This document shows positions 34,856 through 44,121 of a stretch of DNA of 64,000 nucleotides, piece by piece (the first letter of the stretch is position 1; each line of letters starts with the position of its first letter). The position numbers and the translations under genes were made by a program. The stretch spans positions 127,546,754-127,610,753 of the forward strand of contig CP136061.1 of the NCBI GenBank assembly GCA_032622095.1. Direction: 5' to 3'. This stretch comes from Siphonodentalium dalli. Lineage: Eukaryota > Mollusca > Scaphopoda > Gadilida > Siphonodentaliidae. The notes under the pieces are model-generated. The model ran no database searches and was not told the origin of the DNA. It saw nothing but the letters and a program-made list of their open reading frames with translations.

Positions 34856-36330
34856 ATGTAGAGCCACACATGGTGATGCAATCAGACAGCTTTTACTGGC
34901 ACAAGTGATGACTGCTACAAAGATACCACAAGATCCCAAGACTACCATGCAGGAATGGACCTATCCGTAGGTACCGCCCCAATTTCAATTATAGCCAATG
35001 AGCTGATAGCTTAATCGCCGAAGCGACATGTGCCTGCCTAGTGATATGACAGACACCACAAGCGGCTCTGTAACAACCATTGTAAGCCATAGGAAATTTA
35101 CGAACACGAGAGCAAAATATGTGTTAAAAAGCTACAATGGTGTTGAAATGGACATGGGGGAACATGTCCGGTTGACGAACGATATTTATACACATGTTTT
35201 AGTTCGGTTTCCTAAATAAAAAAGTAACTAAGACATCTGTTTATGCTGGATTAAACAGTGCCAACGACCACACTCGGATCCTAATGTTATTTAAATTCCA
35301 ATATTAATATAACAGATTTCAAACTAAAACATGAAAATAGTAGTCCCGATCGATGATGCGTTATGAATATTAATTGTGCCGCGAGTATTTGTTTTATGTG
35401 AAGTGTTTTTCGTTATAAATGTATACGTGTGTTGCTGTTATAACACTGTGGTAATATTGAGTTCAAATGTCTGCTATTCACACTAACCTGTAGGATCTCC
35501 TGCAAACGTTTTACTGAATCCATTTGAGAATCTAAAGCTTCCTCCATAATAATGCGACAATGTATGTGTAAATGAGAATCAACAGATGTTTTCCAAGAGA
35601 ATTACACGAAATAAAACGTGCTTCGCGGTGTATACACGCAACTGTCACCGAACGAGTTCACTTTGTGCCATGATAGTCGGCGTTTTCTTTAATGTACTTT
35701 AGTGACGGCAAAATAGGATGTGGAATTTTAAAAGACCATTATTTGATAATCCTTTGCATCCGGTCTGATATCACTGGGTCTCATGCAGGACGCTCGAGGT
35801 ATGGGAACCTGATATCGTTATATTTATTTCGATAAAAGAGGGATTATAGATTAATTACCACATGTACACCTCCGTTTGTTTTATTTCATCAAGGTGTGAA
35901 CTATTAGCATAGCTTCGATATTAAATTTGCTATTTGATATTGAAGTTATATAATGGCTTCATTTACAGTTTGATTCAATGTAAACATCGATCTTTGTTGG
36001 TTATCGGAAATGGCCTAACAATCACACCTGGTTTTTTGTTTAAATCTGGTTCTATTTTTGTTTATATCTAACGATAGTTACTTTTTCAAGATGCATATAT
36101 ACACACATAGGTATCTTGAAAATCGTGACTCAGAAAGAAGCTATATTATCGTGTTACATGGCGTTTAACAACACAGTCTGTTCTCATCGGAAGCCATTTT
36201 AGTAATGAATATGTAACAAGATTTAGATGGCTTGTGGTGCTTAGTAACAGTAACCATGTAACCTATTGGTGGGCGGTACGTACGGATAGGTCCATTGCTT
36301 ACCTGTTACAAAACGGGTGTGGCTCTACAT
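34856..36330. mobile_element. Putative 1.5-kb non-autonomous element, two-tier inverted repeats
   Basis: Outer ends are inverted 14-mers ATGTAGAGCCACAC (34856-34869) and GTGTGGCTCTACAT (36317-36330). A second inverted pair AATGGACCTATCCGTA (34954) / TACGGATAGGTCCATT (ending 36296) lies inside, continuing into GTACCGCCC. Spacing between tiers differs (about 84 versus 20 bp). The only notable frame is 63 codons at 35028-35219, unrecognised. No target duplication identified. Confidence 0.65.
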
Positions 36331-36639
36331 ATCACATTCAGTATTCAAACTGCATTGTCTCCCATGAGGTAAAAGATGGAAAAGACTGAAATTGATGCCA
36401 AAACTGTAGAATTCCTTGCACACTACCAGAAGTTTGATATGGATATATGCTTCAATTATACGATATCATGAATGATGTCGATTCACTTAACATTACCACA
36501 GGTCAGACATAATATAATTCAAGCCATACTGTGATTTTTTCAAGTTTGTAAAAGCCCTCTATTCATAAATTCAAGGCCGATTTGGGGAAATTTTCAAGCC
36601 CCCCCCCCCAATCTTCAATTATGCGTTTAATAAATCAAG
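36331..36639. other. No feature recognised
   Basis: AT-rich with a C-run at 36600-36609. Confidence 0.5.
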
Positions 36640-36650
36640 GATCTGTTCAA

Positions 36651-37214
36651 GCCTGCAAATAGTGTGTCTATCATTTGCAGAATGAGGTCCCCAGAGTGTA
36701 AATTTAGTGATACTAGACCGCAATGCAGGCTATCATCACCAAATTCACCATCTGCTAACCTCATTCTGCTTAGGCCTAAACTGCTATGGGATACCTGGGA
36801 TAAGATTGAAGTTCCCCAGTTGAAGTTGGTAATGTTCACCCATTAGTCACCTCAGGGCTTATAGGACTATTTCATCTTATTTTGCGAGAATCCATACATA
36901 CTTTTTCACAAGAATCCAGGGTAATTTACGAGAATCTAGATTTGGATTCTCGCCAAAATACAAGCCCTGCACCTCGATTATGCATTTGATTTTCTGCAAA
37001 TTAGGAGATATAGAATCTTCCCAGAAGGGAACAAGGAAATAAAAACAATTTTAATTTAAGACTATAGATGCTTCCCAGAAGATGAGTACTAAGCAGAATG
37101 ATGTTCCCAGAGGGTGAATTTGGTGATGCTAGCCCACTGTGCGGGATAGCGTCTTTAAATTCACCCTCTGGGGACCTCATTCTGCAAATGACAGATACAC
37201 TATTTGCAGCCTTG
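36651..37214. mobile_element. Family D element, copy D7 (long form)
   Basis: GCCTGCAAATAGTGTGTCTA start and ACTATTTGCAGCCTTG end. Both ends carry the same TTGAAA to TGCAAA-like change. Flanks GATCTGTTCAA and GATCTGCTAAC are a decayed 11-bp duplication. Confidence 0.82.
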
Positions 37215-37482
37215 GATCTGCTAACCCTTTCTTTGCTGAATGGATGTAACAGAAATATGTCAAATTCAAATTCTATGGCTGGTAGTTTGAAATATAATTA
37301 GTTTGCATATTTCTAGGAAATATCTGTTCCCAGAGAGTGTAAAACAGCACTAGCGTTAGTATATTGTAACTGTGGTGTCGGAACTACACCAAAGTCACAC
37401 TCTCATGACCTATAAACTAGAATTTAATATGTAGAGGGCATGGAATTGACATGAGAGTGCCAGGAACAGCATCATCCGATTA
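37215..37482. other. Family C start fragment and unassigned DNA
   Basis: CTAACCCTTTCTTTGCTGAATGG at 37221 resembles a family C left end. The rest is unassigned. Confidence 0.4.
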
Positions 37483-37695
37483 CAGTAATGCCCTAAATAA
37501 TGGACTCCTTAACCACAGCAGAATTATGGGTAATTTTTCAGGATTTAGTTCGAAATATGGCTTGATGCCATTCATCGGAAAGCTCTCAGTGAGAGCTTTC
37601 CGATGAATGGCAACAAGCCATATTTCCAACTAAATCCTGAAAAATTACCCATAATTCTGCTGTGGTTAAGGAGTCCATTATTTAGGGCATTACTG
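37483..37695. mobile_element. Family A foldback MITE, copy A13 (complete)
   Basis: CAGTAATGCCCTAAATAATG to TTTAGGGCATTACTG, with matched variants in both arms (a GGACTCC/GGAGTCC box next to AATAATGG). Confidence 0.9.
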
Positions 37696-37884
37696 TAGGT
37701 ACACATGATGTCCACATTGGTGTAATTGATGTCATAGCACCCTGTCACCCAGTTCTTTTACTATATAATTTTAGTTGGATCAGTGCTGTTCCGTTGGATT
37801 TGGTGTTATCCGAAGGAAGGCAACTCGACTTCTCATTGGCAACAGTTCGGCCTCGTCACATCCTCTACAACTACGTGAAGTTCT

Positions 37885-38075
37885 ACTATTATCCCACTCA
37901 GTTATAAAATTATATATCGGAAAAGTCACAGAAAATAGAAAGTGCAGAAGAAATCCTATTCCTTTGTTGGAAATGTTCAGATGATAACGTCATGGTCGTT
38001 AGTTGAACTTATTATCTGAACATTTCTTAAGGGATAACAACTCGTCAACGAGTATTTTAGTAATGAAAATGTTAA
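37885..38075. mobile_element. Family C MITE, copy C6 (partial)
   Basis: ATTATCCCACTCAGTTATAA core, TGAACTTATTATCTGAACAT and ACTCGTCAACGAGTATTTTA, ending near GAAAATGTTAATAA. Confidence 0.7.
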
Positions 38076-38101
38076 TAAACAACTCAAGCACTTACAAGGT
38101 T

Positions 38102-38338
38102 TTAACCCTTCCATGACTGGAGCTTCCTGAAATTTTGTGAAAACCGTGCCAATGCATTCTCAAATATATGCGAGTCTCCCACAGTGAGCCTTGCATATAT
38201 CAGAGAATACATTGGCCTAACAATATTTAATTATACCTGTAAGCCAGTGGATTCTCTTATATATATGAGGCTCCCTCTAGGAGACTGGCATATATAAGAG
38301 AATGTCAGGATCTTTAATGCTGCACCATCAAGAGTTAA
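38102..38338. mobile_element. Family B MITE, copy B8
   Basis: TTAACCCTTCCATGACTGG start. The right end is shortened to ATGCTGCACCATCAAGAGTTAA. Two hairpin cores are present. Confidence 0.83.
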
Positions 38339-38427
38339 TGGTCATTGATTTAAGGTGCTGCACTTCATTTAATTTATAGGTGTCACAAAAAGAGCCAAAA
38401 TGTTGAGTGAAAGCAGCAATTCTGGAA

Positions 38428-38560
38428 ACATATGTCTACTGAGATCTATAGACGGGGGGATATGTCTACAGAGATCTATAGAGGGAGCATATGTCTACTG
38501 AGATCTATAGAGGGAGCATATGTCTACTGAGATCTATAGACGGGGGGATATGTCTATATA
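38428..38560. repeat. 29-30 bp tandem repeat, four units
   Basis: TATGTCTACTGAGATCTATA starts at about 38431, 38461, 38490 and 38519, with a partial unit at 38549. Units end in either GACGGGGGGA or GAGGGAGCA. Confidence 0.9.
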
Positions 38561-38604
38561 AACTCATTACTTCCTATCAGTGAGTGACACAATGGAAAGG
38601 CCAA

Positions 38605-39015
38605 GCCTGAGTTTAGTGCGCCTGTAATTTGCAGAATGAGGTCCCCAGAGGGTGAATTTAGTGACACTATCTCGCATAGCGGGCTATCATCACTCATTCT
38701 GCTTAGGCCTCATCTTCTCTGGAAAGTTTCTTTATTGTCAAATTTCTATAGAAACTTCTTCACATAGATTCTATTTCTTTTTTAGTTTAGTTTCTCTATA
38801 TCCCCAAATTGGCAGACAACACATTGCATAATCAAGGTTCCCAGTGGGTGTACATCACAATATTCACCATTTGGGAACTTCAATCTGAGTCTATTTCTCC
38901 CATAGCAGATGAGGCCTAGGCAGAATGAGGTCCCCAGAGGGTGAATTTAGTGATGCTAAATTCACCCTCTGGGGACCTCATTCTGCAAATGACAGGCACA
39001 CTAAATTCAGGCTTG
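38605..39015. mobile_element. Family D element, copy D8
   Basis: GCCTGAGTTTAGTGCGCCTG start and CACTAAATTCAGGCTTG end. Both tips carry the same TTTAGTG variant. Long spacer present. No target duplication seen. Confidence 0.82.
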
Positions 39016-39057
39016 GCTGTCACTAAATTAGCCAAGTCGTTCAATGTCTGATTAAAC

Positions 39058-39063
39058 TTTATT
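39058..39063 (-). promoter_or_regulatory. CHAF1B: Candidate polyadenylation signal for CHAF1B
   Basis: AATAAA on the minus strand, 460 bp downstream of the CHAF1B stop codon. It is the first canonical hexamer seen after the stop. If used, the 3' UTR would contain the family A element at 39091-39282. Inference only. Confidence 0.35.
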
Positions 39064-39090
39064 TGGTGATTGATGATGCTGGATGCTCTA

Positions 39091-39282
39091 CAGTAATGCC
39101 CTAAGTAATCGACCCCTTAACCACAGCAGAATTATGGGTAACTTTTCAGGATTTAGTCGGAAATATGGCTTGTTGCCATTCATCGGAAAGCTCTCCCCGA
39201 GAGCTTTCCGATGAATGGCAACAAGCCATATTTCCGACTAATTCTGCTGTGGTTAAGGGTTCGATTACTAAGGGCATTACTG
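39091..39282. mobile_element. Family A foldback MITE, copy A14
   Basis: CAGTAATGCCCTAAGTAATC to AAGGGCATTACTG. The right arm lacks about 20 bp (CCGACTA joined directly to ATTCTGCTGTGG). It lies just downstream of the CHAF1B stop codon. Confidence 0.9.
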
Positions 39283-39522
39283 TACCTGAAACCAGTTGAG
39301 TGAACTAGATTTTTACATCAGCCCAACTAAACCAAGTCTTCTCGATCCACAACTTGGAATATCGGTTAAACTCAGGCTTGGGAAAAGTCCACAGCTAAGG
39401 AAGGGAACCGTATAGCTGCATGGCGCTTAAGTGGAACCCTGGAAATCCAATGCTTAAACAATATTTCCAAACAGGTTTTTAGTCTAGAAACAGTAACTTA
39501 TCCATAGAAATTAGGTGCACCA

Positions 39523-39852
39523 TCAAGAAGGTTTTAGCAGAGATATTGTAGTCAATTGCACTCTTCTTTTCTGAGCAGCAGCTTGGATAGGCGATGCAGG
39601 TTTATTGCTTGTTGTCGTGATGGTCGTCACTGCTTTCGATGAATCTGATGAAGTTGGTTTACTGGTTGACGCTGAGGAAGAGTCTCTTATTTTTTCCTGA
39701 GCGGGCGATTTATTCAGCTCCGTATTTTGTTTCAGTTTTTCTTGGAACTGAACACCATCACAAGTAAGTTCGAGAACAAGATTGAGTCCCGCCTCTTTTT
39801 CTGAGGATTCACTGTCCGTATCCATTGGCAGATCACTACTCGCACCAGAATC
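39523..39852 (-). CDS. CHAF1B: CHAF1B terminal exon (C-terminal tail)
   Basis: The acceptor is TCTATCTACAG before GATTCTGGTGCG; the exon opens in phase 0 and ends at TGA (39525-39523), giving 109 residues. It begins DSGASSDLPMDTDSESSEKE, is acidic and serine-rich, then turns Ser/Thr-rich, and ends QKRRVQLTTISLLKPS. The RRVQLTT stretch resembles the conserved RRVTLNTL-like motif in the tail of vertebrate CHAF1B. The vertebrate protein continues further, so this tail is shorter. The preceding recognised exon ends in phase 0, so the two join cleanly, but a small in-frame exon in the 7.9-kb intron between them cannot be excluded. Confidence 0.8.
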   Translation of the reverse strand, partial: DSGASSDLPMDTDSESSEKEAGLNLVLELTCDGVQFQEKLKQNTELNKSPAQEKIRDSSSASTSKPTSSDSSKAVTTITTTSNKPASPIQAAAQKRRVQLTTISLLKPS

Positions 39853-40029
39853 CTGTAGATAGATAAAAGACATATAAATGCTTGGACAGTGCACAAAAAT
39901 GTTTGATTCTCAGACTATCTACTTTTGTGTTCAATAAGGGAAGGCACCTTTTCTTTTTATCGATTATTTGTTTAAATTCTAACGATGAAAAGGAATGTAG
40001 TATATAATTACACTGTCAAATGAAAAGTA

Positions 40030-40210
40030 CAGTAATGCCCTAAATAATTGACTTCTTAACCACAGCAGAATTATGGGTAACTTTTCAGGATTTAGTCCGA
40101 AATATGGCTTGTTGCCATTCATCGGAAAGCTCTCATATTTCCGACTAAATCCTAAAAAGTTACCCATAATTCTGCTGTGGTTAAGGAGTCGATTATTTAG
40201 AGCATTACTG
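40030..40210. mobile_element. Family A MITE, copy A15 (central deletion)
   Basis: CAGTAATGCCCTAAATAATT to TTTAGAGCATTACTG. The centre is lost (GAAAGCTCTCATATTTCCGA). It lies in the CHAF1B intron upstream of the terminal exon. Confidence 0.88.
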
Positions 40211-40304
40211 TATTCTTGACAGGAGTATCAATCAAAGTGAGCATATCTTTTGCTGGTCATTTCTAAGGTCAACGAACAGACTTTAAAATATGGCACTGGA
40301 TATT

Positions 40305-40686
40305 TGCAGAATGAGATCCCCAGAATGTGAATTTATAGTGATGCTACCCAGCACGGTGGGCTAGCATCAGTAAATTCACCCTCTGGGGACCTCAATCTGC
40401 TTTGGCCTCATCTTCTCGGGGAAAGTATCTTTATTATCAAATTAACAAGTCATTTAGTTTCTTTAGAAAGTGTCTTTTTCTTTCTTAGTTTAGTTTTCCT
40501 ATATCAGAGCACAAAGCATAATTGATGCACATTACCATTGGCAAATTTAAATATGTGTCTAGGTTTCCTATAGCAGATGAGGCCATGCAGAATGAGGTCC
40601 CCAGAGGATAAATTTGGTATGCTAGCCCGCTGTGAGTGGTAGCGTCATTAAACTCACACTCTGGTGACCTCATTCTGCAAATATGA
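40305..40686. mobile_element. Family D element, copy D9 (diverged)
   Basis: ATATTTGCAGAATGAGATCC start and CTCATTCTGCAAATAT end. Both subterminal palindromes are present but diverged. Outermost GCCTTGAAATAG ends not visible. Confidence 0.75.
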
Positions 40687-41246
40687 AGTATATAACTAAA
40701 AGAAAGATTAATATTGAAGTTTCTGGTTACAGAGTATCACAAAATACCTTTATGTATCCAGATCTCTAACTATACATCATATTTTAAAATAAATATAATT
40801 TTCCATCGCTATCATTGTCCTACATGAATTTTTTTTAGATATTACAACGTACAATAAGTCTTCTCCCTTAACTAGTTCTCCATAATATTGAATAAACAAA
40901 TACTCTAATCTAACTCATGTAGTTACAATATGTATTAAAGGACATGGCTTGTTCGAACCCCAAAATTATATATGCATAATTTGGTAAGAGGTGTCTCAAA
41001 ACAAACAAAAATGTGGAAGATTTCCGAAAAAATTCATCTATATAGCGCTAAAAATATATGTTTTGTTTCTTATATTTTTCAATAAATTTGAGATCGTTTC
41101 TTTGTGTTGGTTCAAATTTTTTAATCAAAGGTCGTGTAAAAATTGCACCCATGGGAAGAACGTCTACAGCTGTCTTCACTCTGAAATGTTTATGGTACTA
41201 AACAATTCTGATTACTATTGAAACAAAGATTTTAAATTGTTTCATG
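40687..41246. other. Intronic DNA, nothing recognised
   Basis: AT-rich. A 76-codon plus-strand open frame at 40991-41221 has no recognisable domain. Confidence 0.45.
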
Positions 41247-41534
41247 TTAAAGGTACTCAATCCGATTAAACACCCCTAAATTACTATTTCTTTGGCTTCG
41301 GAGGTAAAAAATAGTTGAATCGAGTCAAGGAACCTACACATCAAAGCTAAGAGTGATCAGATATAATGCTGATAAATAACACGTTTTGGGAAATTCGATA
41401 CCATATATGACAGTGGTTAGCATTATTTTGTTGCAATTAATCGATTCTGATAACTAAAGCGTATTTTGAAGAAATGTTGTTGTTGTTGTATGTTAATGAT
41501 ATGGGGATCCTCTGATCGGATTGAGTACCTTTAA
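41247..41534. mobile_element. Family G MITE, copy G5 (best-preserved ends)
   Basis: TTAAAGGTACTCAATCCGAT and ATCGGATTGAGTACCTTTAA are perfect inverted 20-mers. The interior matches G3 in reverse complement (AACACGTTTTGGGAAATTCG, GGTTAGCATTATTTTGTTGC). Confidence 0.88.
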
Positions 41535-41983
41535 GATAATGGGGTTAATGGGCAACAAACATCCAAAAACGCGAATTAACATTGCAAAACAGACTACCTC
41601 AAAATAAGGCAACATTAAACTTTTATTTTATTATATTTACATACCAAGTGTGATCATCACTAAATCCAGCATTCCGATTGGTCGGCGCCCACGTGGCTAG
41701 TTGCAATTATTTCTCGGTGAACGCACAACAGCTCATAACTGCAGCCTCATAATTACATCGACACGTCATCAGTTTCGGAAAGAAGAACGCGTAATGTTTT
41801 GGGCGCATTTGGACTCGCACAGGATTGACTTAATACATCATCGGGTTTCAATATAAAGAGAAATTGTTCCTGTTAACTTTGCCAAGGGTGCTATGGGATA
41901 TTTTGGGCTTGTTTTGTCACGATACACTTTTCGTTTTAAATACATTTACAAAAGTGGTTTTTTCGCTAAATGTATATAAATAT
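41535..41983. other. Intronic DNA, nothing recognised
   Basis: Unique-looking sequence between family G copy G5 and element X copy 1. Confidence 0.5.
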
Positions 41984-42300
41984 ATAATATTTATAAATAA
42001 TATTACTTTTTCCTTAAGGGAAGCCCGAAACTGAACTATATGGATTACGTCTCCGGCCTTGTGTCAATCAGGAGGGTTAAAATTTTATTGTTGTGCCGAC
42101 CCCACTCACACCCGTGTCCAGATTAGTCTCGCATGAATACACCCGCATTCTATCTATTGTCTAGTCAGTTTTTTATTTCCGACTTAATCATGAGATTTGC
42201 GAGTCGCGGGGTTGGGAATGGCACCACCATGGGAGGGATCTATGATAGTTCAGTTTCGGGCTTCCCTTAAGGAAAAAGTAATATTATTTATAAATATTAT
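41984..42300. repeat. 317-bp foldback forming the left end of element X
   Basis: Perfect terminal inverted repeat of about 56 bp: ATAATATTTATAAATAATAT followed by TACTTTTTCCTTAAGGGAAG and on to CTGAACTAT, mirrored at 42245-42300. The same block is at 51864-52180 in copy 2. Its tips (CTTTTTCCTTAAGGGAAGCC) are related to the outer tip of X (ATTTTTCCGCCAAGGAGAAG). Confidence 0.88.
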
Positions 42301-42571
42301 ATTTTTCCGCCAAGGAGAAGCCCTCAACTGAACTATATGGATTAGAATGCAAGCCCAGGAGGAGGCACGAGCAATAAAGTTAATTAATATCCAAATTCGA
42401 TGGGAATGTACTCTTCCGAAACAGGATTCATGTAAATGTGATTTAGTCATGAATCAGATATGATTATGTTACGTGAAAGAGCTCCCAATTCAGATTACGA
42501 CATTGCTCAAATGGGTACCGCCCCCCCCCCTTGTTTTTGGAATAAACATCCCAGGTAGTGCCATATAATTC

Positions 42572-42886
42572 ATGCTAGTGAGACAACCGAGCAAGTACAA
42601 CTTTGCTTCATCCTATTCCCTTTGTTATCTTCTTCGCTCTCTCGACAGTTCACATTATGAACTGATGTCACATGCAGCCATTGTGTATGCCATAAGATAT
42701 CAGAATGCTTATGATACACCAGGGAGCAAATTAACTGGAATCGCATCGCGATTTGCTACTGAAATGTGGATACCGGTAATAGCGAGGAATTTTTTATACA
42801 TGTATGATGTTATAAAAATGCTATCTAATCATGTCAATGTGAGATTATTTGCTAATAAAATATCGAAAGTAAATTGCTCCCTGTGA
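42572..42886 (+). CDS. Unrecognised 104-codon ORF inside element X copy 1
   Basis: Begins MLVRQPSKYNFASSYSLC and ends ANKISKVNCSL. Equivalent ORF in copy 2 at 52458-52772 differs at three residues (V3A, S13A, K97Q region). Silent and replacement differences between the copies are about equal in number, so there is no sign of protein-level constraint. No domain recognised. It may be a real small gene of the element or a chance frame. Confidence 0.3.
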   Translation: MLVRQPSKYNFASSYSLCYLLRSLDSSHYELMSHAAIVYAIRYQNAYDTPGSKLTGIASRFATEMWIPVIARNFLYMYDVIKMLSNHVNVRLFANKISKVNCSL

Positions 42887-43169
42887 TACACAAACCAGAT
42901 ATAAAAATGATATGCTGCAGATATCATAGCGAGGTATGAGGTTTTATTATATCATGCCACACATCTGTACTCCAGCCTCGTATAATGTAGAGAGCAGGGA
43001 ACGCCATCATGATCCAAGGTATCATTGCATACCAGTATATATGGGATTAGAGAACACCCCTGAGGACTTGATGAACAAGCATAGAAGCATCAGTGATCTA
43101 TGATGGCGCACATAACGAGTGTCGGGTACATTTCGAAATGATCAAATTTAGCAGAATGATCAAAATTGC

Positions 43170-43740
43170 AAAATGACCGGTGAAGGAGTGGCCTGGAGGT
43201 ATCCCGAAGGTATTACGATTCCAGGAGATTGGACCCCATCGTGTGGAGATGTGGGCCACTGCACCGTGGGGAAGAGATAGAAGGCTGGTTGGTGCAGCTC
43301 TTGGAGGCACACAACAAGTCTTCCCCACCCAGAACATTCAGCCTTTCTTTCCTACCGGCGAAGGAGTGGCCTGGAGGTATCCCTAAGGTATTACGATTCC
43401 AGGGGATTTGGACCCCATCTTGTGGAGATGTGGGCCACTGCACCATGGGGAAGAGTTAGAAGGCTGGTTGGTGCAGCACTTCGAGGCACGCAACAACAAG
43501 TCTTCCCCACCCAGAACATACAGCCTTTCTTTCCTACCGGTGGAGGAGTGGCCTAGAGGTAACCCGAAGGTGTACGATTCCAGGGGAGTGACTGGACCCC
43601 ATCTGTGGAGATGTGGGCCACTGCACCGTGGGGAAGAGGCAGAAGGCTGGAGCAGCTCTTGGAGGCACGCAACAACTCTTCACTTCCCCACCCAGAACAT
43701 CCTCCAAAGGCTACAGTGCAGGATCTTTCCTGACTGAGAT
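43170..43740. repeat. Tandem array of about 180-bp units in element X copy 1
   Basis: Three units starting at the CCGGTGAAGGAGTGGCCTGG-like box (43174, 43353, 43536), each with GGTATTACGATTCCAGG, GGAGATGTGGGCCACTGCAC, GGGGAAGAG and TCTTCCCCACCCAGAACA. A diverged fourth unit sits at 44262-44460. GC-rich compared with its surroundings. Copy 2 has the same array at 53060-53620. Many overlapping open frames on both strands are a product of the repeat. Confidence 0.88.
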
Positions 43741-43857
43741 AAATACTTGTACTTATCGCAAATTGTTGAATTAAATGAAGCAATATAAGATATCAACCTG
43801 TATCCTCATCCTGTACAAAATCACTTACCAGCGGAACATCAGAATCCTCGTCCGACA

Positions 43858-44121
43858 GTGTGCCTGGTGACCCACTGTCGACCCGCGATTCTTGCTCATC
43901 GTCGTCAAACCTGCCGACGCCACGCGATGCAGAGAGGCATGTCAAGATCGACGCCAGCCAACAGAATGGGCTGCATCAGGTTGGGATACCAGACTGTGGA
44001 AGAGGCCTACTCTGAAATGGTTCGACGCAAGACAAATGCTCTTGCATTTGGGATAAGTAGCTATGTCCTGTCCAAGGTCACCCCCTCAAAGTCTGGGGCA
44101 CGAGCAATGGCAAATGTATAA
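43858..44121 (+). CDS. Unrecognised gene-like fragment in element X copy 1
   Basis: Open for 87 codons, with GYQTVEEAYSEMVRRKTNAL in its second half. A different frame of 43830-44000 is serine-rich (SSSDSVPGDPLSTRDSCSSS). Copy 2 (53824-54027) keeps the GYQTVEEAYSEM block but diverges after a deletion. This looks like a fragment of a former exon carried by the element. Function unknown. Confidence 0.25.
   Translation: MCLVTHCRPAILAHRRQTCRRHAMQRGMSRSTPANRMGCIRLGYQTVEEAYSEMVRRKTNALAFGISSYVLSKVTPSKSGARAMANV

Noticed and set aside
43098-43783. Many overlapping ORFs of 68-109 codons on both strands in element X
   Set aside because: They are alternative readings of a 180-bp tandem array and are mutually exclusive. 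None could be preferred.
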